The notes under the pieces are model-generated. The model ran no database searches, was not told the origin of the DNA, and saw only the letters and a program-made list of their open reading frames with translations. A stretch of DNA of 64,000 bases, from positions 1,185,370 through 1,249,369 of the forward strand of contig NZ_BSTX01000001.1 of NCBI RefSeq assembly GCF_030269765.1, given 5' to 3'. Numbering within the stretch: position 1 is the first letter of the stretch; each line of letters begins with the position of its first letter. The DNA is from Actinorhabdospora filicis. GTDB taxonomy: Bacteria; Actinomycetota; Actinomycetes; Mycobacteriales; Micromonosporaceae. This document shows, in pieces, positions 54,039 through 62,730 of the stretch. The position numbers and the translations under genes are program-made.

Positions 54039-54401
54039 GTGCGCTTTGTATTCGGTAATTTCCTCTGCCTGCTCATCTTCTTCGGGATCGTGGCCGCGGC
54101 CATCACGATCCCCATCGTGATCAGCAAGAACAAGCAGAAGAACGCCAACCCGTACGGCGCACAGCCGCCCTATCCGTACGGGCAGCAGCCCTATGGGCAG
54201 CCGCAGCAGCCGCAGTACCCGTACGGCCAGCCCGCGCAGCCGCAGCAGTACTACCAGCCGGACCCCTACGCGCAGCCGCCGGTGACGCACGACCCGTACG
54301 GCCAGCCGCAGCCGCCGCAAGACCCCTACGGCGGCCAATACCCCTATGGGCAGCCTCCCGGGCAGCAGCCGCCGCCTCACCAGCCTCCGTACGGGGGCTG
54401 A
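54039..54401 (+). CDS. Small membrane protein with PYGQ-repeat tail
   Basis: 120 residues: MRFVFGNFLCLLIFFGIVAAAITIP... one N-terminal helix, then SKNKQKN and about 80 residues of PYGQ-type repeats. Paralogue of the next gene by the shared MRFxFxNFLCLL start. Function unknown. GTG start, no strong ribosome site. Confidence 0.65.
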   Translation: MRFVFGNFLCLLIFFGIVAAAITIPIVISKNKQKNANPYGAQPPYPYGQQPYGQPQQPQYPYGQPAQPQQYYQPDPYAQPPVTHDPYGQPQPPQDPYGGQYPYGQPPGQQPPPHQPPYGG

Positions 54402-54433
54402 TCGGGCTGGCGCGCGGATCTTAGCTTGAAGGC

Positions 54434-54790
54434 ATGAGATTCCTGTTCGCCAACTTCCTGTGCCTGCTGGTCACGGTGGGCATCCTGGGCGCCATCGGCT
54501 TCGGCGTGTACTACGTCGTCCAGCAGAACAACAAGAAGCCGGGGCACCCGGGAAAAGCCCGGCCCGGCGGCTACCACGCCGGCCCGACGCACACCGGATA
54601 CACCGACACGTCGAGTCCCTCATGGACGGACGATTCGGGACCGCAGCACCATCACCACGGCGGGCATCACCACCACGATGGCGGCGGTCACTCTCATTCC
54701 CACGACTCCCATTCCCAGGACAGCGGCGGCGGATGGGACTCCGGTTCGTCGTCCTCGGATTCCGGGGGTGGTGGGGACTCCTCCTCCTGA
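54434..54790 (+). CDS. Small membrane protein with His/Ser/Gly-rich tail
   Basis: 118 residues: MRFLFANFLCLLVTVGILGA, one helix, then a tail with two HHHH runs, HSHSHDSHS and a DSGGGGDSSS end. Histidine clusters suggest metal binding, perhaps Zn or Ni, but this is inferred from composition only. Start ATG 54434 with TAGCTT 6 nt upstream (leaderless). After the TGA stop the same frame continues for ten similar codons (NDDGGGGGGD) before TAG. Confidence 0.68.
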   Translation: MRFLFANFLCLLVTVGILGAIGFGVYYVVQQNNKKPGHPGKARPGGYHAGPTHTGYTDTSSPSWTDDSGPQHHHHGGHHHHDGGGHSHSHDSHSQDSGGGWDSGSSSSDSGGGGDSSS

Positions 54791-54904
54791 AACGACGATG
54801 GCGGTGGCGGCGGCGGGGACTAGCCGCCAAGCGCACGGTGGAAACGTGGACGCGGGGGAAGTGAGGGGGCGGCGAGGAGCCGCCCTCGGCGCTAACCTCA
54901 GATC

Positions 54905-55129
54905 ATGGGGGATCTGTTAGGGCCGCTCTTTCTCGGCGGCATGGCCGTCCTGGTGATCACGTTGATGATCGTCTTCCGTCCGCGCCCACGCACTGTGCGA
55001 CGACAAGGCGACCATGACGGCCTGAATGCGTACGACTCGTGGTCGGGCGCCCCCGGGCAGAACTGGTCGTCGGGATCGGCCGACTGCGGTTCGGACTCCG
55101 GGGGCGGCGGCGGGGACTCGTCCTGCTGA
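54905..55129 (+). CDS. Small membrane protein with SGGGGGDSSC tail
   Basis: 74 residues: MGDLLGPLFLGGMAVLVITLMIVF, one helix, then a short tail ending DSGGGGGDSSC, close to the tails of the previous genes. Leaderless start (TAACCT, 6 nt, ATG). Terminal Cys and an internal CGSD might form a disulfide or bind metal. Function unknown. Confidence 0.65.
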   Translation: MGDLLGPLFLGGMAVLVITLMIVFRPRPRTVRRQGDHDGLNAYDSWSGAPGQNWSSGSADCGSDSGGGGGDSSC

Positions 55130-55150
55130 CGCTCCCGCCGCCGGCCTGCC

Positions 55151-56224
55151 TCACACCCGCTTGGTGTCGCCCCGCTGCTTGAGGACGTCCACCAGCTTCT
55201 TCACGTCCTGCGCGCGCGAGCGCGGGCACACCAGGACCGCGTCCTCGGTGTCCACGACGACGAGGTCGTGGACGCCGACGGTCGCGATGAGCCGTCCGCC
55301 GCGCGGCACGACCACGGTGTCGGTGGTGTCGATGGCGAGGACGTCGCCGTCGCCGATGACCACGTTGCCGTTGACGTCGGTCTCCAGGACCTCGGCGAGG
55401 GTGTGCCAGTCACCGACGTCGTTCCAGGAGAACGAGCCGGGGACGACGGCGACCTTCCCGGCGGCCGCGGCGCCCTCCATGACCGCGTGGTCCACCGAGA
55501 TCTTCGGCAGGGTCGGCCAGAGGCGGCCCTGGACCTCCTCGCGGTGGGGGGTGTCCCAGGCGGCGGCGATCTCGCGGATGATGCCGTGCAGTTCGGGCTG
55601 CTGGCGCTCCAGCTCGCCCAGGAACACCGCGACGCGCCACACGAAGAGGCCGGAGTTCCAGAGGTAGCCCTCGGCGATGTAGCGCTCGGCGGTCTCGGCG
55701 TCGGGCTTCTCGCGGAACTCCCGCAGGACCTTCCCGCCGTCCAGGTCGTCGCCGCAGCGCAGGTACCCGTACCCGGTCTCGGGGTAGGTGGGGACCATGC
55801 CGATGGTCATCAGGTAGCCGTCCTCGGCCAGTTTCGCGGCGGCGCGGACGGTGGCGACGAAGCTGTCGGCGTCGGGGATGAGGTGGTCGGAGTGGAAGGA
55901 CCCCATGACCCCCTCGGGGTCGCGTTCGGCGATGACGGCCGCGGCGAGCGCGATGGCCGCGCAGGAGTCGCGGGGGGACGGCTCGACCAGCAGGTTGCCG
56001 TCGGGGACGGTGGGCAGCTGGCGGGCGACCGGCACGGCGTGCGAGGTGCCGGTGACGACGTAGGTGTGCGCCGCGTCGGCCAGCGGTGCCAGCCGCTCCA
56101 CCGTCGCCTGCAGGAGACTACGGTCGGCGCCCGTCAGGTCGTGCAGGAACTTGGGATGGCTGGAGCGGGACAGCGGCCACAGCCTTGTGCCGCTGCCTCC
56201 CGCCGGGATGACGGCGTGAAACAT
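55151..56224 (-). CDS. manC: Mannose-1-phosphate guanylyltransferase
   Basis: 357 residues. AVIPAGGSGTRLWPLSRSSHPKFL is the GTP-binding loop of sugar nucleotidyltransferases, EPSPRDSCAAIALAA the GDP-mannose pyrophosphorylase signature, and SFSWNDVGDWHTL the C-terminal loop. It makes GDP-mannose from GTP and mannose-1-P, completing the manA-manB route; mycobacterial equivalent Rv3264c lies near fbiB. Start ATG 56224 (upstream frame is low-complexity); CATACT 7 nt before the ATG would allow a leaderless transcript. Confidence 0.93.
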   Translation of the reverse strand: MFHAVIPAGGSGTRLWPLSRSSHPKFLHDLTGADRSLLQATVERLAPLADAAHTYVVTGTSHAVPVARQLPTVPDGNLLVEPSPRDSCAAIALAAAVIAERDPEGVMGSFHSDHLIPDADSFVATVRAAAKLAEDGYLMTIGMVPTYPETGYGYLRCGDDLDGGKVLREFREKPDAETAERYIAEGYLWNSGLFVWRVAVFLGELERQQPELHGIIREIAAAWDTPHREEVQGRLWPTLPKISVDHAVMEGAAAAGKVAVVPGSFSWNDVGDWHTLAEVLETDVNGNVVIGDGDVLAIDTTDTVVVPRGGRLIATVGVHDLVVVDTEDAVLVCPRSRAQDVKKLVDVLKQRGDTKRV

Positions 56225-56249
56225 GCCGACCAGTATGCGGGATGCCGGT

Positions 56250-57383
56250 CTAGCGTCCGGCCGCCACCTTCCGCCAGGTGGCCAGGTGGGCCTGCGCGCT
56301 GCGTTCCCAGGTGAATTCCTTCGCGCGTTCGACGCCCAAACGCGCGAGTTTGCGCCGGCGCGGCTCATCGTTCAGTAGCGCTTCGAGGTCGCGGGCGATC
56401 TCGGCGGAGTCCTCGCCGGTGTAGGCGACGGCGTCGCCGCCGACCTCGGGCAGTGAGAGGCGGGGTGTGGTCAGCACGGGTGTGCCGCAGGCCATGGCCT
56501 CCAGGACGGGCAGGCCGAAGCCTTCGCCGTGGCTGGGGTAGGCGGCGACGAGGGCGCCGCCGAGGTAGCCGGGCAGGTCGGCGTAGCGCAGGTAGCCGGG
56601 ACGCACGACGCGCAGCTCGCCGGGGACCTCGGCGATGGCGGAGTCGATGGCGTCGTCGTGCCCGGAGCCGCCGGCCAGGACCAGCGCGGGCGGGTTGGGG
56701 CGGCCCTGGACGGCGCTGGCCCAGCCGCGCACGAGGTTGGGCACGTTCTTGCGGGGCTCCATGACGCCCAGGAACGCCACGTAGGGCGTCCCGGACAGTC
56801 CGAGGCGCGCCGCGACGCGCTGGCACTCGTCCTCGCCGGGCACGTGGAAGGCCTCGGGGTCGAGTCCGTGGTAGGCGACGTCGATGCGGGTGGGGTCGGC
56901 GTCGAGGAGGCGGATCAGCTCGTCGCGGGTGGCCTTGCTGGGCACGACGACGCGCGCGGCCCGGCGCAGGCTGGTCTTGATCGCGGAGCGGAAGAAGGTG
57001 CCGCGCGGCTTGTCGTAGTGGTCGCGCTCGGTGAAGAAGGTCGCGTCGTGGACGGTGACGGTCACCGGGCAGGACGCGCGCAGAGGGCAGGTGTAGAACG
57101 GCGAGTGCAGGACGTCGGCGTTGACCTGGGTGGCCAGCAGCGGGAGTCCGGTCTGCTCCCAGGCCAGGCGCGCGGGCCGGTGGGCCGCGGCGGCGGGCGC
57201 GGCGATGATCTCGGCGTGCGGGAGCGCGCGTCCGTAGCGTTCGGAGTCGGTGCGCTGGCAGACGACGGTGAGCGCGAGGTCCTCGTCGATGAGCGCGCCC
57301 AGCAGCCCGTCCACGTATCGCCCGACACCGCCCCGGTCGGCGGGAACCCCTGTGGCATCGACGAGTACGCGCAGACGGGACAC
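56250..57383 (-). CDS. GT4 family glycosyltransferase
   Basis: 377 residues, GT-B fold. LRVLVDATGVPADRGGVGRYVDGLL is the N-terminal donor/acceptor loop. VAFLGVMEPRKN is the hinge, and HGEGFGLPVLEAMACGTPV carries the E-x7-E motif that binds the nucleotide-sugar. Lying 25 bp upstream of manC on the same strand, it probably uses GDP-mannose to glycosylate a cell-envelope lipid or polysaccharide; this is inferred from position. Start GTG 57383, GGAG about 10 nt upstream; the upstream frame to 57977 is antisense to ispH and unrelated. Confidence 0.88.
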   Translation of the reverse strand: MSRLRVLVDATGVPADRGGVGRYVDGLLGALIDEDLALTVVCQRTDSERYGRALPHAEIIAAPAAAAHRPARLAWEQTGLPLLATQVNADVLHSPFYTCPLRASCPVTVTVHDATFFTERDHYDKPRGTFFRSAIKTSLRRAARVVVPSKATRDELIRLLDADPTRIDVAYHGLDPEAFHVPGEDECQRVAARLGLSGTPYVAFLGVMEPRKNVPNLVRGWASAVQGRPNPPALVLAGGSGHDDAIDSAIAEVPGELRVVRPGYLRYADLPGYLGGALVAAYPSHGEGFGLPVLEAMACGTPVLTTPRLSLPEVGGDAVAYTGEDSAEIARDLEALLNDEPRRRKLARLGVERAKEFTWERSAQAHLATWRKVAAGR

Positions 57384-57502
57384 TGAAATCCACTCCTCGT
57401 TGAGTCGTCTGTGACGAGTCTGACTGCCGAGCCTACGCCGTGGACCGGTACGGGCGCGGGGGCGGCCACCTGGAGGGGTGATGACGGATTGGTGACTCCC
57501 GT

Positions 57503-58459
57503 TTAGGAGACGCCGGCCTTCTTCATGTCGCGCTTGAGCTCCTGCGGCAGGGAGAAGGTGAGCCGCTCCTCGGCGCTGTCGATGGTCGCCAGGTCGCCGT
57601 AGCCGCGCTCGGCGAGGTAGGCGAGGACGTCCTGGACGAGGTCGTCGGGCACCGACGCGCCGGAGGTGACGCCGACGGTCTCCACCCCGTGCAGCCAGGC
57701 CTCGTCGATCTCGTGGGCGAAGTCGACGAGGTAGGACGCGTCGGCTCCGGCGCCGAGGGCGACCTCGACCAGGCGCACCGAGTTGGACGAGTTGCGCGAG
57801 CCCACCACGAGCACCAGCTCGCACTGGGGGGCCATCTCCTTGACCGCGAGCTGGCGGTTCTGGGTGGCGTAGCAGATGTCGTCGGAGGGCGGGGCCTGCA
57901 GGAGCGGGAGCTTCTGGCGCAGCCGGTCGACGGTCTCCATCGTCTCGTCCACCGAGAGGGTGGTCTGGGACAGCCACACGACCTTCTCGGGGTCGCGGAC
58001 GGTGATCTTGTCGACGCCGTCGGGGCCGTCCACGAGCTGGATGTGCTCGGGGGCCTCACCGGAGGTGCCGATGACCTCTTCGTGGCCCTCGTGGCCGATG
58101 AGGAGGATGTCGTAGTCCTCGGCGGCGTAGCGCCGGGCCTCCATGTGCACCTTCGTGACGAGGGGGCAGGTGGCGTCGATGGCCCGCAGCTTGCGCGCCT
58201 TGGCCTCGTCGTGGACGACGGGGGCGACGCCGTGCGCGGAGAAGATCACGGTCGCGCCGACGGGCACTTCCTCGTTCTCCTCGACGAAGATCGCGCCCTT
58301 GGCCTCCAGGGTGGCCACGACGTGCTTGTTGTGCACGATCTCCTTGCGCACGTAGATCGGCGGACCGTAGACCTCCAGGGCCTTCTCCACGGTCTCCACC
58401 GCACGGTCGACACCGGCGCAGTAGCCGCGGGGTTTGGCGAGAAGAACGCGTTTCGACAC
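57503..58459 (-). CDS. ispH: 4-hydroxy-3-methylbut-2-enyl diphosphate reductase
   Basis: 318 residues. Last step of the MEP isoprenoid pathway, giving IPP and DMAPP. Three cluster cysteines lie in PRGYCAGV (Cys14), IDATCPLV and [20 protein letters not shown] and VHNKHVV hold substrate-binding His residues, LSQTTLSV the Thr. Start GTG 58459 lies 6 nt after TACCAT (leaderless). Divergent from the TIGR03086 gene. Confidence 0.96.
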   Translation of the reverse strand: MSKRVLLAKPRGYCAGVDRAVETVEKALEVYGPPIYVRKEIVHNKHVVATLEAKGAIFVEENEEVPVGATVIFSAHGVAPVVHDEAKARKLRAIDATCPLVTKVHMEARRYAAEDYDILLIGHEGHEEVIGTSGEAPEHIQLVDGPDGVDKITVRDPEKVVWLSQTTLSVDETMETVDRLRQKLPLLQAPPSDDICYATQNRQLAVKEMAPQCELVLVVGSRNSSNSVRLVEVALGAGADASYLVDFAHEIDEAWLHGVETVGVTSGASVPDDLVQDVLAYLAERGYGDLATIDSAEERLTFSLPQELKRDMKKAGVS

Positions 58460-58575
58460 ATCGCCATGGTACGCAGGCGGCCCGCGCGCCCACCCGGGCC
58501 CGTGTGGGCGGTCACATGCGCGGCCCGTCGCGTTTGTTCAATCGGCGCGGGTGGTCCGGGCCATACCGTGGTCAC

Positions 58576-59139
58576 ATGATCGAGTTGATGAAGCGGGCCG
58601 CGGCCGAGGCCGCCGCCGTCGCGCGGGCCGTCGGCGACGTGGACCTGGACGCCCCCACCCCCTCGGCGGACTGGGACACGCGCGCACTCCTGAACCACTG
58701 GGTCCTGTGGACCTCCCACGCGCTGGAGAAGCGCGCCCTGCGCGAGCCCTTCGGCGAGGAGCTGACCGGGCGCGACTTCGCGTCCGAGCCCGGCTGGCGG
58801 CAGGAGTACCTCAAGCACCTGGACGCCGGTGTCCGGGCGTGGTCGCGGCCGGGGGCGCTGGACGGCGACATCGACACCGGCGGCGGCGCCATGGCCGCCG
58901 CGGACGTGGCCTCGATGCTGACCCTGGAGCTGGTCCTGCACACGTGGGACGTCGCCAAGGCCACCGGCGTCGACTACGACCCCGACTTCGGTACGGAGTT
59001 CCTGCCGGTGGTCGAGAAGTGGGCGGACATGTACCGCCAGTACGAGGGCTTCGGCGACACCGTCGAAACGCCCGAGGGAACGTCGGCGCTGGACCGCGCG
59101 CTGGCTTTGTCCGGGCGTGACCCGAAGTGGGCGGCCTGA
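58576..59139 (+). CDS. TIGR03086-like metal-binding protein (DinB/MDMPI superfamily)
   Basis: 187 residues. LLNHWV... and LELVLHTWDVAKATG carry the His residues used for metal in the DinB/mycothiol-dependent maleylpyruvate isomerase superfamily. Actinobacterial members are putative mycothiol-dependent enzymes with unknown substrates. Start ATG 58576 lies 6 nt after TACCGT, while the in-frame start at 58504 overlaps the promoter. Confidence 0.82.
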   Translation: MIELMKRAAAEAAAVARAVGDVDLDAPTPSADWDTRALLNHWVLWTSHALEKRALREPFGEELTGRDFASEPGWRQEYLKHLDAGVRAWSRPGALDGDIDTGGGAMAAADVASMLTLELVLHTWDVAKATGVDYDPDFGTEFLPVVEKWADMYRQYEGFGDTVETPEGTSALDRALALSGRDPKWAA

Positions 59140-59169
59140 ACTGTCCGACCGCTCGTCTAACCTGACCGG

Positions 59170-60378
59170 GTGACCGAAGCGCCGACCCCCGAGACCCCGT
59201 GGCCCGTCCGCGTCGTCAGCCAGAAGATCGGCGAATGGATCGGCCGCCTGGGCTGGGTGTGGGCAGAGGGCGAGATCGCCCAGATCACCAAGCGGCCCGG
59301 CAGTCCCCTGGTGTTCATCACGCTGCGGGACATGTCGGCCGACATCAGCGTGACCGTGACGGTCCCCCGCCGCCGCGTCGAGGACGCCGACCCGCCGCTC
59401 CAGCAGGGCGGGCGGGTCGTCGTCCACGGCAAGCCGCAGTGGTACGCCGGGCGCGGGACGCTGTCGCTGGGCGCCGACGAGATCCGCGCGGTCGGGCTCG
59501 GCGAGCTCCTCGCGCGCCTCCAGCGGCTCAAGAAGGCCCTGGCCGCCGAGGGCCTGTTCGACCCGGCGCGCAAACGGCCCCTGCCGTTCCTGCCGCGCCG
59601 CATCGGCCTGGTCACCGGGCGCGCCAGCGCCGCCGAGAAGGACGTCCTGGAGAACGCGCGCCAGCGCTTCCCCGCCGCCGACTTCGAGGTGGTGAACGTG
59701 CCCGTGCAGGGCGCCTCGGCCGTCCCGGCGGTGCTGGAGGCCCTCAAGCGGCTGGACGCCGACCCCGAGATCGAGGTCATCATCCTGGCCCGCGGCGGCG
59801 GCAGCGTCGAGGACCTGCTGCCCTGGTCGGACGAGGCCCTGTGCCGGGCGGTCTTCGCCTGCGTCACGCCGGTGGTGGCCGCCATCGGCCACGAGACGGA
59901 CAACCCGCTGGTCGACTACGTCGCCGACGTGCGCGCCTCGACCCCCACCGACGCCGCCAAACGCGTCGTCCCCGACTTCGGCGAGGAGCTGCGCGCGCTG
60001 AACACCGCCCGCCACCGCCTCGACCGGGCGATGAGCGGCCTGCTGGAGCGCGAGCAGCACCGCCTGGACGCCGTCCGCTCCCGCCCGTGCCTGGCGCAGC
60101 CGATGGCGATGGTCGACTCGCGGCAGAGCGACGTCGCCGAGGGCCGCCGGCGCGCCCGCCAGGCCCTGTCGACCCGGCTGGACGCGGCCGCCGACGGGCT
60201 CACCCACGTCCGCGCCCGCTTGCGCGCCCTGTCGCCGCAGTCGACGCTGGACCGCGGCTACGCCATCGTGCAGCGCGCCGACGGCTCGGTGCTGCGCGCG
60301 GCCGGCGAGGCCGAGCCCGGTGAAGTCCTGCGCCTGCGCCTGGCGCGCGGCGAGATCAACGCGACCGTGAAGGAGTGA
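59170..60378 (+). CDS. xseA: Exodeoxyribonuclease VII large subunit
   Basis: 402 residues. An OB-fold (about 10-100: [33 protein letters not shown]), then the catalytic domain: [63 protein letters not shown], and a coiled coil to the DRGYAIVQ end. Works with XseB to chew single-stranded DNA. GTG 59170, 6 nt after TAACCT (leaderless). Confidence 0.96.
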   Translation: MTEAPTPETPWPVRVVSQKIGEWIGRLGWVWAEGEIAQITKRPGSPLVFITLRDMSADISVTVTVPRRRVEDADPPLQQGGRVVVHGKPQWYAGRGTLSLGADEIRAVGLGELLARLQRLKKALAAEGLFDPARKRPLPFLPRRIGLVTGRASAAEKDVLENARQRFPAADFEVVNVPVQGASAVPAVLEALKRLDADPEIEVIILARGGGSVEDLLPWSDEALCRAVFACVTPVVAAIGHETDNPLVDYVADVRASTPTDAAKRVVPDFGEELRALNTARHRLDRAMSGLLEREQHRLDAVRSRPCLAQPMAMVDSRQSDVAEGRRRARQALSTRLDAAADGLTHVRARLRALSPQSTLDRGYAIVQRADGSVLRAAGEAEPGEVLRLRLARGEINATVKE

Positions 60379-60380
60379 CC

Positions 60381-60584
60381 GTGTCCGAGGAGAGCCTCAG
60401 CTACGAGCAGGCGCGCGCCGAGCTGGTGCAGGTCGTCGAGCGCCTGGAGGCCGGCGGGGCCACCCTGGAGGAGTCGCTGGCCCTGTGGGAGCGCGGCGAG
60501 AAGCTCGCCGACACCTGCCAGGCCTGGCTGGACGGCGCCCGCGAGCGCCTGGAGAAGGCCCGCGAGGCGCGTGAGGCCGAATAG
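60381..60584 (+). CDS. xseB: Exodeoxyribonuclease VII small subunit
   Basis: 67 residues: [37 protein letters not shown], the family signature, two helices that pack on XseA's coiled coil. GGAG 5 nt before GTG 60381 favours this start; GTG 60375, overlapping the xseA stop, is the alternative. Confidence 0.95.
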   Translation: MSEESLSYEQARAELVQVVERLEAGGATLEESLALWERGEKLADTCQAWLDGARERLEKAREAREAE

Positions 60585-60611
60585 TCGCACCGGGCTGGCA
60601 TCCTGTCGCCC

Positions 60612-61211
60612 ATGAGCGACTTCGTCACCGCCTACGTCACCGAGCCCGACCTCCTGGCGGCGCACGCGCGCCTCACCGCCGAGGCCGGGGCCCTCATCGA
60701 GGCCACCCCCGCCTCGGCCTACGGCGACCCGACGCCCTGCGGCGACTGGGACGTGCGGCGCGTCATCTGCCACCTCGCCGAACTCAACGAGGTGTGGGGC
60801 CGCTTCGCCGCCACCCGCGAGGAGGCCGAGGTCGACCCGGACTACCCCGACCCGGTCGCCGCGTTCCGCCAGTGGGCGGCTTATGCCGCCGAGGCCGTCG
60901 CCGTCCCCGGCTACCTCGACGAGGTCCGGCCCACGCCCATCGGCGAGCAGCCGGGCCGGGTCCTCGTCCAGCACCTGGTCAACGAGATGATCGCGCACGC
61001 CTGGGACCTGGCGCGCGCGACCGGCGCGTCCACCGACCTGTCCCCCGACATCGCCGAGCGCTCCGAGGCGAGCTGGCGCGCGTTCTTCGCGGCCTTCCCG
61101 CGCGAGGCGATGTCCTTCAACTTCGGTCCCGAGACCCTCGGCGGTGGGCGGGCCGCGGCCGACTGGACCGCCGCCGACCGGCTGGCGGCCCACCTCGGCC
61201 GGGACGTCTAG
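60612..61211 (+). CDS. TIGR03086-like metal-binding protein (DinB/MDMPI superfamily)
   Basis: 199 residues. CGDWDVRRVICHLAELNEVWGRF and LVNEMIAHAWDLARATG hold the metal-binding His of the superfamily; related in plan to the protein at 58576. Possibly a mycothiol-dependent enzyme. It ends 4 bp into the ferredoxin gene, which converges. Confidence 0.82.
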   Translation: MSDFVTAYVTEPDLLAAHARLTAEAGALIEATPASAYGDPTPCGDWDVRRVICHLAELNEVWGRFAATREEAEVDPDYPDPVAAFRQWAAYAAEAVAVPGYLDEVRPTPIGEQPGRVLVQHLVNEMIAHAWDLARATGASTDLSPDIAERSEASWRAFFAAFPREAMSFNFGPETLGGGRAAADWTAADRLAAHLGRDV

Positions 61212-61423
61212 GGCGCGATCGGCGCACCGTCGGCGGCGCGCACGAGTATCGCCTCCATCGGGCACATCTCGGCGGCGTCGCGGACGGACTCGTCGGCCTC
61301 GATCGTCTCGCTCACCGGCCCCGACCGCCCGTCGATGAGCCGGAACCGCTCGCTGGCCACCCCGACGCACACCGCGGCGCCGATGCAGCGTCCCGGGTCG
61401 ACGGTGACCAGCCAGGTCACCAT
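61208..61423 (-). CDS. P450-type ferredoxin
   Basis: 71 residues. WLVTVDPGRCIGAAVCVGVASERF provides the first two cysteines and EMCPMEAI the last, the three-cysteine pattern of small 3Fe-4S ferredoxins that feed electrons to actinobacterial P450s. Start ATG 61423 lies inside the end of the P450 gene (7-bp overlap), so the pair is one transcript. Confidence 0.92.
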   Translation of the reverse strand: MVTWLVTVDPGRCIGAAVCVGVASERFRLIDGRSGPVSETIEADESVRDAAEMCPMEAILVRAADGAPIAP

Positions 61424-62613
61424 CGGACCGGGAGCGCCGTCAGGTACCGCATCACCGATCCCCGCGTCAGCGCCAGCTCCGCGGCGTCCACGGCCAGCCG
61501 CAGCTCCGGGAACGCGGCGAACAGGCCCGTGATGCCCGCGTGCAGCTCGGCGCGCGCGAGCTGCGCGCCCAGGCAGTGGTGGATGCCGGTCCCGAAGGAC
61601 AGGTGCGGTTTGTGCGGACGGGCGGGGTCGACGGTCTCCGGATCGGGATAGGCCCCGGGGTCCATGTTCGCCAGCGCCGAGGCGGGCACCACCACCGAGC
61701 CCGCCGGGATCGTGACGCCGCCGATCTCCACCTCGGCCAGCGCCACCCGCGGCAGCGCGCCGCCGATGGCGCTGATGCTCTGCACCCGCAGGATCTCCTC
61801 GACCAGCCCCGCCATGTCGGCACCGCCGACTCTCGCGCGCAGCCCCGGATCGGTGAGCAGTAGGGCGAAGGCGGTGGTGAACTGCGAGCCCGTGGTCTCG
61901 TTCCCGGCGAGGAGGAGCAGGACGGAGAGGGAGACCATCTCGTCCTCGCCGAGCCGGTCGCCCTGGTCGCGGGCGACGATGAGCCCGCTGATCAGCCCGC
62001 CGTCGGGCCGCTCGCGCTTGTCGGCGATCAGGTCGCGAATGTAGCGCTCGATGCCGGCGTAGGCGCGCGCGGCGATCGCCGCGCCGACCTCGTCCATGCT
62101 CGACATGACTTCGGCACTCCAGCCCGCGAAGTCCTCGCGGTCGGCCAGCGGCACGCCCAGCAGCTCGCAGATCACCGCGATCGGCAGCGGGCGGCAGAAG
62201 TGCTCGACCAGGTCCACCGGCTGCGGGAGGTCGCACAGCCCGTCCACCAGGCCCGCCACGATCCGCTCGATGCCCGGCCGCAGCTCCTCCACCCGCCGCT
62301 GCGTGAACGCCGTCGCCACCAGTCTCCGCAGCCGCGTGTGCTCGGGCGCGTCGACGCCCAGCAGCGACAGGCCCGCCGCCGCGGCGGTCTGGGCGACGTC
62401 GGGCGCGCTGGCCGCCTTCCGCGACAGCCGCGGATCGACCAGCGCGCGGCGGACGTCCTCGTAGGCGGAGATCAGCCACGCGGGACTGCCGTCGGGCATG
62501 AGCATCGGGCGCGGCGGTGTCCCCCGCAACGCGGCGAGCTCGGGCGCGTGCCGGAGTTCGTAGGCGGCGGCGAAGGGGAACACGAAGGGTTCGGTGGAGG
62601 GCTGTGCAGGCAT
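61417..62613 (-). CDS. Cytochrome P450
   Basis: 398 residues, soluble bacterial type. I-helix oxygen site LLLAGNETTGSQ, K-helix EEILR (E-x2-R), heme loop LSFGTGIHHCLGAQLAR with the thiolate Cys. DAPEHTRLRRLVATAFT is the C-helix. Family number and substrate cannot be assigned. Operon with its ferredoxin; no reductase or biosynthetic gene is nearby. Confidence 0.95.
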   Translation of the reverse strand: MPAQPSTEPFVFPFAAAYELRHAPELAALRGTPPRPMLMPDGSPAWLISAYEDVRRALVDPRLSRKAASAPDVAQTAAAAGLSLLGVDAPEHTRLRRLVATAFTQRRVEELRPGIERIVAGLVDGLCDLPQPVDLVEHFCRPLPIAVICELLGVPLADREDFAGWSAEVMSSMDEVGAAIAARAYAGIERYIRDLIADKRERPDGGLISGLIVARDQGDRLGEDEMVSLSVLLLLAGNETTGSQFTTAFALLLTDPGLRARVGGADMAGLVEEILRVQSISAIGGALPRVALAEVEIGGVTIPAGSVVVPASALANMDPGAYPDPETVDPARPHKPHLSFGTGIHHCLGAQLARAELHAGITGLFAAFPELRLAVDAAELALTRGSVMRYLTALPVRW

Positions 62614-62730
62614 GAGCGACCTCTCGTCGGCCCACCCGATGACGTGTCCATGGCGGAACTTAGCGCCATCGAGGTGGCCGTGGGTGTCGTGATCGCGACA
62701 CGGTGCACAGTGTGAGGACGCGGTGGGGTC

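Noticed and set aside
61208..62613. Biosynthetic gene cluster around the P450
   Set aside because: Neighbours are a ferredoxin, a TIGR03086-like gene and a GNAT protein; no core biosynthetic enzyme present.
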